The notes: a model not told the origin generated them from the letters alone. Shown: positions 8,826 to 15,901, counted from the first letter of the stretch. The stretch is 64,000 nt of DNA from Maricurvus nonylphenolicus (GCF_042854845.1 NZ_AP031498.1:1116001-1180000), one strand, 5' to 3'. A program made the numbers and translations.

Positions 8826-9242
8826 ATGAACGAGATCGAAATAGAATCAATCGCTGAAGCTTACATTGGCTACTGGAGTAACAGGTATGCCGCTGATGAT
8901 GCTGGAGTAATTCAAAAGGCCGATAAGTCCCAGTATGAGTGGGCTAATGACCGCGTCATGGATTTGACGTATGAAGCTCCCGAAGATCTCTGGGAAATAA
9001 TATTGGTTGTATTATCAAAGAGCCCGTCAAACGAGGTAATGGAAATTCTTGCTGCAGGCCCCCTTGAAGACTATTTATCCAAGCTTGGAGGGGTAGTGAT
9101 AGAAAAAGTTGAGCAGCAAGCAAAGCTAGATCCTGCGTTTGCAAACCTACTAGGTGGTGTTTGGAAAAATGATATGTCAACTGAAGTCTGGGAGCGTGTT
9201 CAGAAAGTTTGGGATCGGAGTGGCTGGGATGGCAATGCATAA
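8826..9242 (+). CDS. Cassette 2: DUF6869-like protein
   Basis: 138 residues. The pattern PEDLWEIILVVL, LAAGPLEDYLSKLG, LDPAFANLLGGVWKN, and WERVQKVWDR matches what I know of DUF6869, a small soluble family of unknown function often seen in integron cassettes and in polymorphic-toxin neighbourhoods. No signal peptide or membrane segment is present. The start ATG follows attC1 by 6 bases; its stop codon TAA lies inside the R'' box of attC2, as is usual for tightly packed cassettes. Function unknown; immunity or defence roles have been suggested for relatives but nothing here proves it. Confidence 0.85.
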   Translation: MNEIEIESIAEAYIGYWSNRYAADDAGVIQKADKSQYEWANDRVMDLTYEAPEDLWEIILVVLSKSPSNEVMEILAAGPLEDYLSKLGGVVIEKVEQQAKLDPAFANLLGGVWKNDMSTEVWERVQKVWDRSGWDGNA

Positions 9243-9309
9243 CAAACGCAAGCACGCGGATCAAATTTCCGCTGCGCTCCAATTTGCCCGGTGTTGCGGG
9301 CGTTAGAGC
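9237..9309 (+). other. attC site 2
   Basis: R'' GCATAAC (9237-9243) and R' GTTAGAGC (9302-9309). As expected for a cassette junction, R'' pairs with the R' of attC1, while this R' pairs with R'' of attC3 (GCTCTAAC). Length is 73 bases. Confidence 0.85.
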
Positions 9310-9355
9310 AACGAATATAATATCTATTCTGAGCGAAAAGGATTTATAAATAACA

Positions 9356-9697
9356 ATGGATTCGGAATGTAACCATCCCTCCAAGGCTGAAGAATCTAGC
9401 GCCAAGCAAAACAATAAAGCTATTTGGTTTGTGCGTCTAATGGCATTGGTCTTGATAGCTTATGGAATAATTGGAGGCATTAATCATCAAATTTCAGGTG
9501 GCTACAGAAGCATTCGGTTGAATTATGAGCAAGATGCCTATCTTGTTTCAGCATTTTATCTGTTCTTAGGAGCTGGATTGCTAATCGGGGCAAGTGAGTC
9601 TTTAAAAGATCGCTTTGGCAGGGGAAAAGTCGATCTTGTGCTTATAGCATGCATAGTCATTGGCTTATCATGTAAGTTTCTTGCTAATCCTGGCTAG
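9356..9697 (+). CDS. Cassette 3: small integral membrane protein
   Basis: 113 residues, family not recognised. Three hydrophobic stretches (about 24-44, 62-80 and 93-108) suggest a three-pass inner-membrane protein with a short polar N terminus. RBS AAAGGA lies about 12 bases upstream of the ATG. The TAG stop abuts the R'' box of attC3. Small membrane proteins of unknown role are frequent cassette cargo. Confidence 0.75.
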   Translation: MDSECNHPSKAEESSAKQNNKAIWFVRLMALVLIAYGIIGGINHQISGGYRSIRLNYEQDAYLVSAFYLFLGAGLLIGASESLKDRFGRGKVDLVLIACIVIGLSCKFLANPG

Positions 9698-9810
9698 CTC
9701 TAACAAGGCCAAGCATCTGACGGCTTTTCCGTTGCTTGGCTTATGAGCTGCTCGCTTCGCTAGCTCAACACCAACCAACTACAAAGCCGCAGCTGTTGGC
9801 GGCGTTATGT
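9697..9810 (+). other. attC site 3
   Basis: R'' GCTCTAAC (9697-9704) and R' GTTATGT (9804-9810). R'' pairs with the R' of attC2 and R' pairs with the R'' of attC4. At 114 bases it is among the longer sites here. Confidence 0.83.
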
Positions 9811-9825
9811 TTTCTAAGGTTTACC

Positions 9826-10461
9826 ATGGAATTTGATACTTCAGAAGAAAATACATGCGCGGGAAAACCTATAAAATCAGCTATGAGTAGATTCTCCGCT
9901 GATTTTCTTCATGGGTGTAGGAGGTTCGCTGAATTGGCTAGCTCTTCTGACAATGAGCAAGATATAAGAGTTTTTAACTCATCTTCTATTATTAATGCCG
10001 CATGTTTTCTTGAAGCTAGAATCAATGAGGAAATATCTATTGGTGTTCTATGCTATGGATTTGAACCTGAGAGCCCTAAAAGTAAAGAATGGGCTACTAT
10101 CCAGAATCTTCAGAAAAAGCTCACGGTTCAAGAGAAGTGGGATTTAGTCTCCTTGAGAACAAATGGAGATCTATGGGATAAAAGTAGAGAACCGTTTCAA
10201 TCATTCGAAATCATCTCATCATTGAGAAACGAATTGGTTCATTTCAAGGGTGAATTTTTAGGAAAGGATGAGACTCCTAATAAGAAAATTGCGGGCTTAA
10301 TGAAAAAATTAGGTATTTCTAGCTCAGCAACATGGGTAGAGGATGACTGCTCGAGCTGGGTCTCAGAACTTTTAAAATCGAAAGAGCTTGCAGCTTGGGT
10401 AAGTAAATCTATCTCCAATTTTGAGAAGTCATATTATGAGCTTCTTAATCCAAAAACATAA
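9826..10461 (+). CDS. Cassette 4: HEPN-like protein with R-x4-H motif
   Basis: 211 residues from ATG 9826, which has AAGG 7 bases upstream. The reading frame stays open upstream to 9736, but that stretch is attC3, so the longer start is unlikely. The protein looks all-helical. SSLRNELVHFKG (about 145-156) contains R-N-E-L-V-H, matching the R-x4-6-H motif of HEPN domains, which in many cases are ribonucleases of toxin-antitoxin or defence systems. I see no antitoxin gene beside it. Many HEPN-like proteins are not nucleases, so a function is not claimed. The stop codon lies in the R'' box of attC4. Confidence 0.72.
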   Translation: MEFDTSEENTCAGKPIKSAMSRFSADFLHGCRRFAELASSSDNEQDIRVFNSSSIINAACFLEARINEEISIGVLCYGFEPESPKSKEWATIQNLQKKLTVQEKWDLVSLRTNGDLWDKSREPFQSFEIISSLRNELVHFKGEFLGKDETPNKKIAGLMKKLGISSSATWVEDDCSSWVSELLKSKELAAWVSKSISNFEKSYYELLNPKT

Positions 10462-10544
10462 CAAACCGCAGCAAGCGCTCCGTTGGTCGCTGGGACAGCC
10501 AAAACGCTGCTTACATTTGTCTGCCCTTGTGCGGGGCGCTAGCC
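10456..10544 (+). other. attC site 4 (altered crossover base)
   Basis: R'' ACATAAC (10456-10462) is the exact complement of R' of attC3. R' reads GCTAGCC (10538-10544) instead of the expected GTTAGCC, which would pair with R'' GGCTAAC of attC5. The T-to-C change is at the first base after the cut site and may weaken recombination. Confidence 0.75.
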
Positions 10545-10559
10545 AATTAAGGAGAAATT

Positions 10560-11060
10560 ATGAAGCCAATAATAACCATTTTTCTTACCATCATTCTTGG
10601 TGGATGCGGAAGTCTTGCTCCTCGTGCTGTTTCTACTCATGACATGGGAATTAATGACGACCTTGTATTTCCTGTAGACACAATGACACTAGCAAAATCT
10701 ATTATTGATATTGCAAAAGTAGAAGAATGGAAACTCCTATATAAAGGAAAGCAAATGCCTATAGAATATCTATCTGGCCCAAGCAATGTTAACCCACTTG
10801 GAACTAGGTTTGAAAACTATGATTCATTCGCATGGGACAAAGCATTAAATGTAGATAAAACTCCTGATTATTATCTTCAATATAAAACTCAAACCACTTT
10901 AACAAGCACAGGGGCAGCTTTATTTATTGTTGTATTTAATGAAGGAGATAATGTTTCACGAATTGCAATGACTGGATCCACCAGTCAAATAGCAGAAAAA
11001 GAGAAGCTAGAAATATATATAAACAAACTTGTTAGCATGCTTAAAGCCAAATATGGCTAA
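10560..11060 (+). CDS. Cassette 5: lipoprotein of unknown function
   Basis: 166 residues. A lipoprotein signal peptide (about 1-16) ends in the lipobox LGGC, so Cys16 would be lipidated and the protein held at the periplasmic face of a membrane. The rest shows no family I recognise. RBS AAGGAG lies 6 bases before the ATG. The gene is notably AT-rich compared with chromosomal neighbours. Its TAA stop is inside the R'' box of attC5. Confidence 0.78.
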   Translation: MKPIITIFLTIILGGCGSLAPRAVSTHDMGINDDLVFPVDTMTLAKSIIDIAKVEEWKLLYKGKQMPIEYLSGPSNVNPLGTRFENYDSFAWDKALNVDKTPDYYLQYKTQTTLTSTGAALFIVVFNEGDNVSRIAMTGSTSQIAEKEKLEIYINKLVSMLKAKYG

Positions 11061-11143
11061 CAAGGTGTTCAAATACCGTTCCGGCCGAAAACGGCCTCCA
11101 ATGGACACGCAAAAGACGCACGCCGTTTAACACGGCATTAGCT
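11055..11143 (+). other. attC site 5
   Basis: R'' GGCTAAC (11055-11061). R' reads ATTAGCT (11137-11143), with A in place of the conserved G at the cut site. Inside are TTCCGGCCG/CGGCC arms and a second GACGCACGCCG arm. Internal sequence resembles attC1. Confidence 0.75.
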
Positions 11144-11155
11144 TTACAGAAAGTT

Positions 11156-11524
11156 ATGGAGAATACGATGATAACGAAAGGCCTTAGCGACGAAGAAATA
11201 CTCGATATAGTGAGACCGCTTGCCGAGCATACTGAAAACGCATGGAATGAAAAAAACTACAGGGATCATATCCGCTATTTCATTGATGAGAACCTATCGG
11301 AACATTTTCCAGAAGAAGAATTTAATCGGCAAATTGAAGAGAACTACGATGTATATGGAAAGCATACAATCGCTAACTTGGTTGCCATACATAGAAATCC
11401 AGACCATGTCATAGTGTTGTGGAAGGTCGATTTGGAGAAACGGGAAGAGCCAGGTTTATTGATATATGGCTTTAGAGAGCATGATGGTCGGGTGTTAATT
11501 GAAGGTTGCTCATATCATGCATAA
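11156..11524 (+). CDS. Cassette 6: NTF2/SnoaL-like small protein
   Basis: 122 residues. The layout of three helices rich in charged residues, then beta strands (HTIANLVAIHRN, HVIVLWKVDLE, GLLIYGFREHDGRVLIEGCS) suggests the cone-shaped NTF2/SnoaL fold. I see no catalytic residues to support a specific activity. The start at 11156 overlaps the end of the attC5 leader; an alternative ATG lies at 11168. The stop is next to the R'' of attC6. Confidence 0.7.
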   Translation: MENTMITKGLSDEEILDIVRPLAEHTENAWNEKNYRDHIRYFIDENLSEHFPEEEFNRQIEENYDVYGKHTIANLVAIHRNPDHVIVLWKVDLEKREEPGLLIYGFREHDGRVLIEGCSYHA

Positions 11525-11571
11525 AGCTCACAAGGCGCAGCAAAGCTGCGCCCCAGTGCTAGACGTTAGGT
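11525..11571 (+). other. attC site 6 (short)
   Basis: R'' AGCTCAC (11525-11531) is one base from the expected AGCTAAC, R' is GTTAGGT (11565-11571). Between them GGCGCAGC-AAA-GCTGCGCC forms a perfect 8-bp hairpin. At 47 bases it is unusually short and may be a deletion derivative. Confidence 0.65.
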
Positions 11572-11596
11572 TATTCAGAATAAAGCTGGGAAATAT

Positions 11597-12022
11597 ATGG
11601 ATCTAATTGCAGCATTACAAAACCTAAGCTACATGGCTGTAGCAACCGCAACGATTACAAGCTATCTACTTGGCTTTACTTGGTACCATTGGGCAATTTT
11701 CGGTGAAGCATGGGCAAAAGCTTTAGATCTCACTAAAGAGGAAGCCGATAGTACCGAGGGGCTTGGTGGAGCTTTTGCTATATCTTTAGTTTCTGGGCTA
11801 ACAAAAACTATATTTATCGCTTTGCTTATGTCGGCAACCAATATATCTGGCGTTTTAAGTGGGGCATTTTTTGGGGCAGTCATTGCAGCTGTATATACGG
11901 TTACCTCATTAGGTTACTACAACGGCTTTGCTCGTACATCGTCAAAATTAACACTAATAAATTCAGCTCACAGCATTGTTGAATTAACTCTAATCGGTGC
12001 AATTATTGGTGCCTTTGCTTAA
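11597..12022 (+). CDS. Cassette 7: DUF1761 family membrane protein
   Basis: 141 residues with four hydrophobic segments. The motif LLGFTWYHWAIFGEAWAKAL near residues 24-43 is typical of DUF1761, a family of small four-pass membrane proteins of unknown function. GSAF-like and LGYYNGFARTS segments also fit. It is carried as the last well-formed cassette of the array. The start has a weak GGGAAA ribosome site. Function unknown. Confidence 0.85.
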   Translation: MDLIAALQNLSYMAVATATITSYLLGFTWYHWAIFGEAWAKALDLTKEEADSTEGLGGAFAISLVSGLTKTIFIALLMSATNISGVLSGAFFGAVIAAVYTVTSLGYYNGFARTSSKLTLINSAHSIVELTLIGAIIGAFA

Positions 12023-12029
12023 CATCACA

Positions 12030-12090
12030 GGCTAACAAACAGTAGTGTCGGTCAATTTGCTCAGTGGATTACCACTGTAGCGGGTGTTCT
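12030..12090 (+). other. Degenerate attC-like end of the array
   Basis: GGCTAAC at 12030-12036 resembles an R'' box but does not pair with the R' at 11565 (which would need ACCTAAC). ACAGTAGTG...CCACTGTAG gives an imperfect stem, and GTGTTCT near 12084 is a poor R' box. It is probably the decayed right edge of the array. Confidence 0.45.
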
Positions 12091-12112
12091 GCTCTCACAT
12101 AAAATTGAGGAA

Positions 12113-12202
12113 ATGATGATCAAAGGGAGTTGCCTCTGCCAAGAGGTTAAATATGAATACAGTGAAGAGATTAAAGAGGTTGCAATATGTCAATGTAATT
12201 GA
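12113..12202 (+). pseudogene. Truncated GFA-family gene fragment
   Basis: An ORF of only 29 codons starts with ATGATG and encodes KGSCLCQEVKYEYSE followed by CQCN and a stop. This matches the N-terminal zinc-site start of the GFA family (glutathione-dependent formaldehyde-activating enzyme-like; consensus G-S-C-x-C-G-x-V-x-Y, then C-H-C). A full GFA protein is about 120-140 residues, so this is a remnant. It has a GAGG ribosome site and sits immediately right of the decayed attC, so it may be the remains of an eighth cassette. Confidence 0.7.
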
Positions 12203-12336
12203 TCAAAGAGTGTTGTTGCACCACCACAATCTGGCCAATTTCTAAGAACTGATTTATTACATTAAGCGGTCTATGCTTAAGGAGAGGTTAGTGTCGAGCT
12301 GAGATATTTCCAATGATCCACTCCGGAAGCGGTTAT

Positions 12337-13140
12337 ATGATAAGCAATTGGCTTATTCGCTTAGCTCATATAATCTATGCTTGCTTAATGTTATTTCCTA
12401 TATCAAGCATCGCTTCTACTGATGTTAACAACTCAAGTATCAATCACATTACCGCAGCTATATATAACTCCCCACCTTGGGGATGGAAAGAATCTAACGG
12501 CCAGATAAAAGGGATAGCTCCAGAGCTGATTAGGGTTTTGGTTGACGAAGTGGATCCCTCTATAGACATTAAATACATACTGGGTAGTACAGAGAGAAAT
12601 ATCCAACTAGTTCTCTCAAATCAAGCCGATATTGTGATTACCTTCTACGATGAACGCCTAGCCGAACAAACCGTCAACTTGGGAAATACCATCAGCGTTG
12701 ATTATCAAGCTTGGAGCTTGGCTGAAACGCCGATAAAAGCGTTGAAAGACCTAGAGAGCATGCGCTTAGCAACGTCCCAGTACTATAAAGGCTTGTTTGA
12801 GCATAATGTTAAATCTGTGAATTACGTTAGTTCAATAAAGAATTTAATTCCCGTGCTGGTGAGTGGTAACGTCGATGTAGTTGCCGCACTGGAACCTGGG
12901 CTTGAATTTAATGCAAGAAAGCATGGTTTTTCTAAAGAGCGGTTTTCAATACTGTCAATAAGAAGCTTCAAAGCCTATATCTGGATTAGTAAAAGCTCAA
13001 AAATCAATGCCGAGTTACAGCGTTGGAAAGATGCTTCAACCACCATAATAGCTCAGGATTCCGATCAGCAACTTTTACAGAGATTTCTTACACAGGATGC
13101 CTCCCCTAGTAAAAGTGCAATTCATGGGGGCAGCCCCTAG
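12337..13140 (+). CDS. Periplasmic solute-binding protein, family 3 (orphan)
   Basis: 267 residues from ATG 12337, which has GGAAG 8 bases upstream and gives a clean signal peptide ending near SSIAS. An ATG at 12313 in frame would add eight polar residues. The mature protein has the two-lobe layout of bacterial family 3 binding proteins: ITAAIYNSPPWGWKESNGQIKG-like start, then GIAPELIRVL and ADIVITFYDERL. No ABC permease or ATPase gene is near, so it may act as a sensor or be an amino-acid-binding protein used by a distant transporter. The AraC gene at 13335 follows on the same strand. Confidence 0.82.
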   Translation: MISNWLIRLAHIIYACLMLFPISSIASTDVNNSSINHITAAIYNSPPWGWKESNGQIKGIAPELIRVLVDEVDPSIDIKYILGSTERNIQLVLSNQADIVITFYDERLAEQTVNLGNTISVDYQAWSLAETPIKALKDLESMRLATSQYYKGLFEHNVKSVNYVSSIKNLIPVLVSGNVDVVAALEPGLEFNARKHGFSKERFSILSIRSFKAYIWISKSSKINAELQRWKDASTTIIAQDSDQQLLQRFLTQDASPSKSAIHGGSP

Positions 13141-13215
13141 GCCTGATGCTGCGTCAATCTCTCACCAATTCTCTGAAAGCCTGAGTATTATTAACTCAAT
13201 AACTACCTCTATGCG

Positions 13216-13244
13216 ATGGCCAAAACTGACACAGATTTGGCCAT
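13216..13244. promoter_or_regulatory. Candidate AraC operator upstream of the AraC gene
   Basis: ATGGCCAAA-N11-TTTGGCCAT is a perfect 9-bp inverted repeat, and its two TGGCC elements start 21 bases apart (13217 and 13238). The same 21-base TGGCC spacing followed by xxCTxT occurs at 14366-14409 and 14910-14953. It lies about 90-120 bases before the AraC start and would suit autoregulation. Confidence 0.6.
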
Positions 13245-13334
13245 CTCTGACCTGCGGCAGATCATGAATTTTCATACCCTAGACTTCTGTGATCAATATC
13301 CTGTGATAATCATTAGTGACTGGCAACAAGCACG

Positions 13335-14360
13335 ATGGCACGATCGACACATACCATCTCTGATCCGGCTATGTTGCCGGTTTATCCGCGCCTTATCTAT
13401 CTGGCTTTGCTGGAAGAAGGCTTCAATAATGACCAAATACTCGGTGGTCTGGATATTACGGCAGAGCAATTACATGATGAAAAGTATCGCTTGAGTCTTG
13501 AGCAGCATGAGCGATTTATCCTGCATGTACTAGCGCTGACGGCTAACCCTCATTTCGCAATACAGGTGGCGCGCAGTTATGATCCCGCTTCAGCCAATAT
13601 CACCCTTTTGGCCGTTGCTAACTGTGGGAAAATTTCTAAAGCGTTACACCTCTTTACGCGCTACCACAGGCTTGTTTCGCGAGCGTTTTCTATTCGATCA
13701 TTTGAAATTAACGATTTGGCTGTGATGGATATAGAGTCCCATCTGGAGCATGACAGTGTTACCTATTTTGCTCTGTGTAGTTTGGTTCTGATGCTAGACA
13801 ACTTTTTCCGAGAGGTGCTCAATGGCGCTCATCTTGTTGAGCGTGTAGAAATGTCTATTTTAAAACCGGGTGGCTTCGACGAAGTGGCTGAGGACTTCGG
13901 TATTCCAGTAACCTTTGGGGCGCCTCGTACACTAATTTATTTCGACAAAAGCCTGCTGGATAAGTCTGTGCGACAGGCAGATCCACAGACAGTCCGTTTG
14001 CTGATGGAGATGAGTGAGCGTCAATTGGATGAAGCGGATGCTGAGACGAGCTTTGTTGGGGCGGTTAATGCCATACTGATCAAACACATAGCATCACCAC
14101 CTAAACTTGATGATGCGGCGACAATGCTTGGCGTATCTCCACGAGGATTGAGAAGAAAGTTAGAACAGTCTGGAACCAGCTATCAGAAACTGCTGGATTT
14201 AGTACGCTCTAAAATGGCAATCAGGCTGCTTCAGGAAACCGATGAGCCTGTGTCTTCAATAGCCTATGAGCTCGGGTTTGATAACCCTTCTGACTTTGGG
14301 CGAGCCTTTAAAAAGTGGACCGGTAAACCTCCGTCCTCAATTCGCTCCGGTAAAAAATAG
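13335..14360 (+). CDS. AraC family regulator with arabinose-binding-type sensor domain
   Basis: 341 residues. The N-terminal part (about 15-205) is the long sensor domain found in OruR- and ArgR-like AraC proteins. The C-terminal DNA-binding domain (about 245-340) has two helix-turn-helix units, seen as LDDAATMLGVSPRGLRRKLE and then PVSSIAYELGFDNPSDFGRAFKKW. It probably activates nearby catabolic genes on binding a small molecule. Three similar sites with 21-base spacing lie before this gene, before the 4-TM gene and before the SDR gene, making those the likely targets. Four regulators of this type occur in the window. Confidence 0.92.
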   Translation: MARSTHTISDPAMLPVYPRLIYLALLEEGFNNDQILGGLDITAEQLHDEKYRLSLEQHERFILHVLALTANPHFAIQVARSYDPASANITLLAVANCGKISKALHLFTRYHRLVSRAFSIRSFEINDLAVMDIESHLEHDSVTYFALCSLVLMLDNFFREVLNGAHLVERVEMSILKPGGFDEVAEDFGIPVTFGAPRTLIYFDKSLLDKSVRQADPQTVRLLMEMSERQLDEADAETSFVGAVNAILIKHIASPPKLDDAATMLGVSPRGLRRKLEQSGTSYQKLLDLVRSKMAIRLLQETDEPVSSIAYELGFDNPSDFGRAFKKWTGKPPSSIRSGKK

Positions 14361-14365
14361 GCTTC

Positions 14366-14409
14366 TGGCCGTATTTGCATGGCTTCTGGCCGCCTATTCT
14401 CTTCTCTCC
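14366..14409. promoter_or_regulatory. Candidate AraC operator, copy 2
   Basis: Starts six bases after the AraC stop. Direct repeats of GGCTTCTGGCCG start at 14360 and 14381, 21 bases apart. The 44-base stretch matches 14910-14953 at 34 positions without a gap. It lies 60-100 bases upstream of the 4-TM gene. Confidence 0.7.
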
Positions 14410-14467
14410 ATAATCCTCTCACAAGTAAATTAGTCCCAAATTAAGTGGGCTTCGGGGTGGTAAATCA

Positions 14468-14926
14468 ATGGCTTATATAGAAGTAGCAGCTGTGGAAGAT
14501 CTCTCGCCACGGCGAAACCTGTTTCTGCGTTATTTCACCCTGATACTGATTGATCTGGTCGTACTTAATTTGTTCGACGAGCATTCGCAGTATGTCATCG
14601 TCGAGTCGTTCACTGTCTCTCTGGCCGTCGCGGTTTTCCTGCAAGTACTGCTGAAACTGACCCTGAAATTAGAATACGCGGTTGCTGATTACTTTTCCTC
14701 CCAGTCATGGAGGGCATCCAGATTTTTGCGAGTAATTGGAACCATACTGATTTTATTCGGTTCAAAGTTTGTCATCCTGGGGCTGATCAATGTGACTTTC
14801 GGGGATCAGGTTGTATTTGCAGGCCCCATCAACGGTGTCATCGCATTTATTGCTGTTATAGCGACAATGCTGGTCGCTGAAAAATTGGTAATACGTTTCT
14901 GCCGTCGTTCGGCCGTATTTGCATAG
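14468..14926 (+). CDS. Four-pass membrane protein of unknown function
   Basis: 152 residues with four hydrophobic segments (about 21-36, 45-65, 88-106 and 122-140). The first 20 residues are polar. I do not recognise the family. It lies between the AraC gene and an SDR gene, and both its upstream region and its 3' end carry the putative AraC site; the last codons (A-V-F-A-stop) are part of the second copy. This suggests the gene and the SDR respond to the same regulator. Confidence 0.8.
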   Translation: MAYIEVAAVEDLSPRRNLFLRYFTLILIDLVVLNLFDEHSQYVIVESFTVSLAVAVFLQVLLKLTLKLEYAVADYFSSQSWRASRFLRVIGTILILFGSKFVILGLINVTFGDQVVFAGPINGVIAFIAVIATMLVAEKLVIRFCRRSAVFA

Positions 14927-14953
14927 TCTTTGGCCTTCTATGCGCTTCTTTCC
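14910..14953. promoter_or_regulatory. Candidate AraC operator, copy 3 (overlaps gene end)
   Basis: CGGCCGTATTTGCAT then TGGCC 21 bases after the first GGCC unit, then CTAT and CTTCTTTCC. It matches 14366-14409 at 34 of 44 positions. It overlaps the last codons of the 4-TM gene and lies about 155-195 bases before the SDR start. Confidence 0.7.
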
Positions 14954-15106
14954 TTGTGCAGTTCTTATGTAAATTCTGATGTAGGCTCGCGATTATCTGA
15001 GCGAGAGTACTACAACGTGAATATGAAATTACGTGTGGTTTTACCCATGGTCCTCAGGGGCGATCCGCAGTAGTTGATAGTAAGAATTTTAAGTGGGAGA
15101 GATGTA

Positions 15107-15901
15107 GTGGATCTTAAAATACGCGGCAAAAAAGCAATCATGGCAGGGGGAAGCGCGGGTATGGGCCGTGCGACTGCTGAAAGACTCGCAGAAGCAGGGG
15201 TGGATCTGTACATCACTGCACGCCGCCAGGAAAGGCTGGTTAAAGCGGCAAGGGAAATATCAGAAAAATATGGCATCAACGTTACCCCCGTGGTTGCCGA
15301 CTCTTCAACGGAAGGGGGTCGCCGGGCTTTGTTTGCGGCTTGCCCGGATCCGGATATCTTGGCAATCACTATCAATCCTCCGCCCCCGAACGGGAACTTT
15401 TTGGAGCTGACGCCTGAAGACTGGCGAAGTTCAATTGAGATGGCATTGATCGGTCCGATTGAAATCATCAAGCACTATATCCCTGTCATGAAAGACAAGG
15501 GCTGGGGGCGTATCGTCAATATCGCCACGTTTTCAGCAAAGAAACCGATGCTATGGCGTCTTATGTCCGGCCCTGCTCGCTCGGCGCTTCTCAATTACAC
15601 AGCCAGTGTGTCTCGTGATGTTGCCCAGCATGGGGTGATTATGAACAACGTCCTGCCAGGTATGTTCCGTACGGAAGGCTTTGAAGAGAATGTGAAAATT
15701 TACGCCAAAGCCTTTGATCTTGAGCCAACTCGTGAAGCAGCTTTGGCCCACTTTCACGAGCACAATCGTATCCCCACCGGTTTCCTTGGTGATGTCGACG
15801 ACCTGGCACCCATGGTGGCAATGTTATGCAGTGATTTGTCTCGCTTCATTGTCGGGCAGAACATTGTTATCGATGGCGGTCAGTATCCGTCAATTTTCTA
15901 A
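15107..15901 (+). CDS. SDR family protein lacking the usual Tyr/Lys pair
   Basis: 264 residues from GTG 15107, chosen because GGGAGA lies just upstream; the upstream TTG at 15074 has no ribosome site. The nucleotide motif is AGGSAGMG (13-20). The usual NNAG is replaced by NPPPPNG. At the catalytic YxxxK position the sequence is SGPAR, placing Ser154 and Arg158 where Tyr and Lys normally stand. This matches a known divergent subgroup of beta-ketoacyl-ACP reductase-like SDRs whose chemistry is not established. A C-terminal G-x-N-I-V-I-D-G-G motif is intact. It probably belongs with the AraC gene and TonB receptor 2. Confidence 0.88.
   Translation: MDLKIRGKKAIMAGGSAGMGRATAERLAEAGVDLYITARRQERLVKAAREISEKYGINVTPVVADSSTEGGRRALFAACPDPDILAITINPPPPNGNFLELTPEDWRSSIEMALIGPIEIIKHYIPVMKDKGWGRIVNIATFSAKKPMLWRLMSGPARSALLNYTASVSRDVAQHGVIMNNVLPGMFRTEGFEENVKIYAKAFDLEPTREAALAHFHEHNRIPTGFLGDVDDLAPMVAMLCSDLSRFIVGQNIVIDGGQYPSIF

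Larger units (their letters stand above)
8365..12090 (+). mobile_element. Integron cassette array without integrase (CALIN-like)
   Basis: Seven consecutive plus-strand ORFs (8382 to 12022) are each followed at once by an attC-like site with RYYYAAC (R'') near the stop codon and GTTRRRY (R') before the next ORF. The 6 bases after the crossover point at the start of a cassette should pair with the R'' at its own end. This holds exactly for cassettes 1 (GTTATGC/GCATAAC), 2 (GTTATGC/GCATAAC), 3 (GTTAGAGC/GCTCTAAC) and 4 (GTTATGT/ACATAAC), and with one or two changes for 5 and 6. No intI gene or fragment is in the window. The array is visibly more AT-rich than its flanks. Confidence 0.9.

Noticed and set aside
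8956..9414. 152-codon minus-strand frame across cassette 2 and attC2
   Set aside because: It runs antisense through the DUF6869 gene and an attC site, with no ribosome site and no recognisable protein.
9736..9825. Longer start for the cassette 4 gene, beginning at 9736
   Set aside because: The extra 30 codons are read through attC3; ATG 9826 has a proper ribosome site just after the crossover point.
12313..12336. ATG 12313 as start of the binding-protein gene
   Set aside because: ATG 12337 has a better ribosome site and gives a standard signal peptide; the earlier start remains possible.
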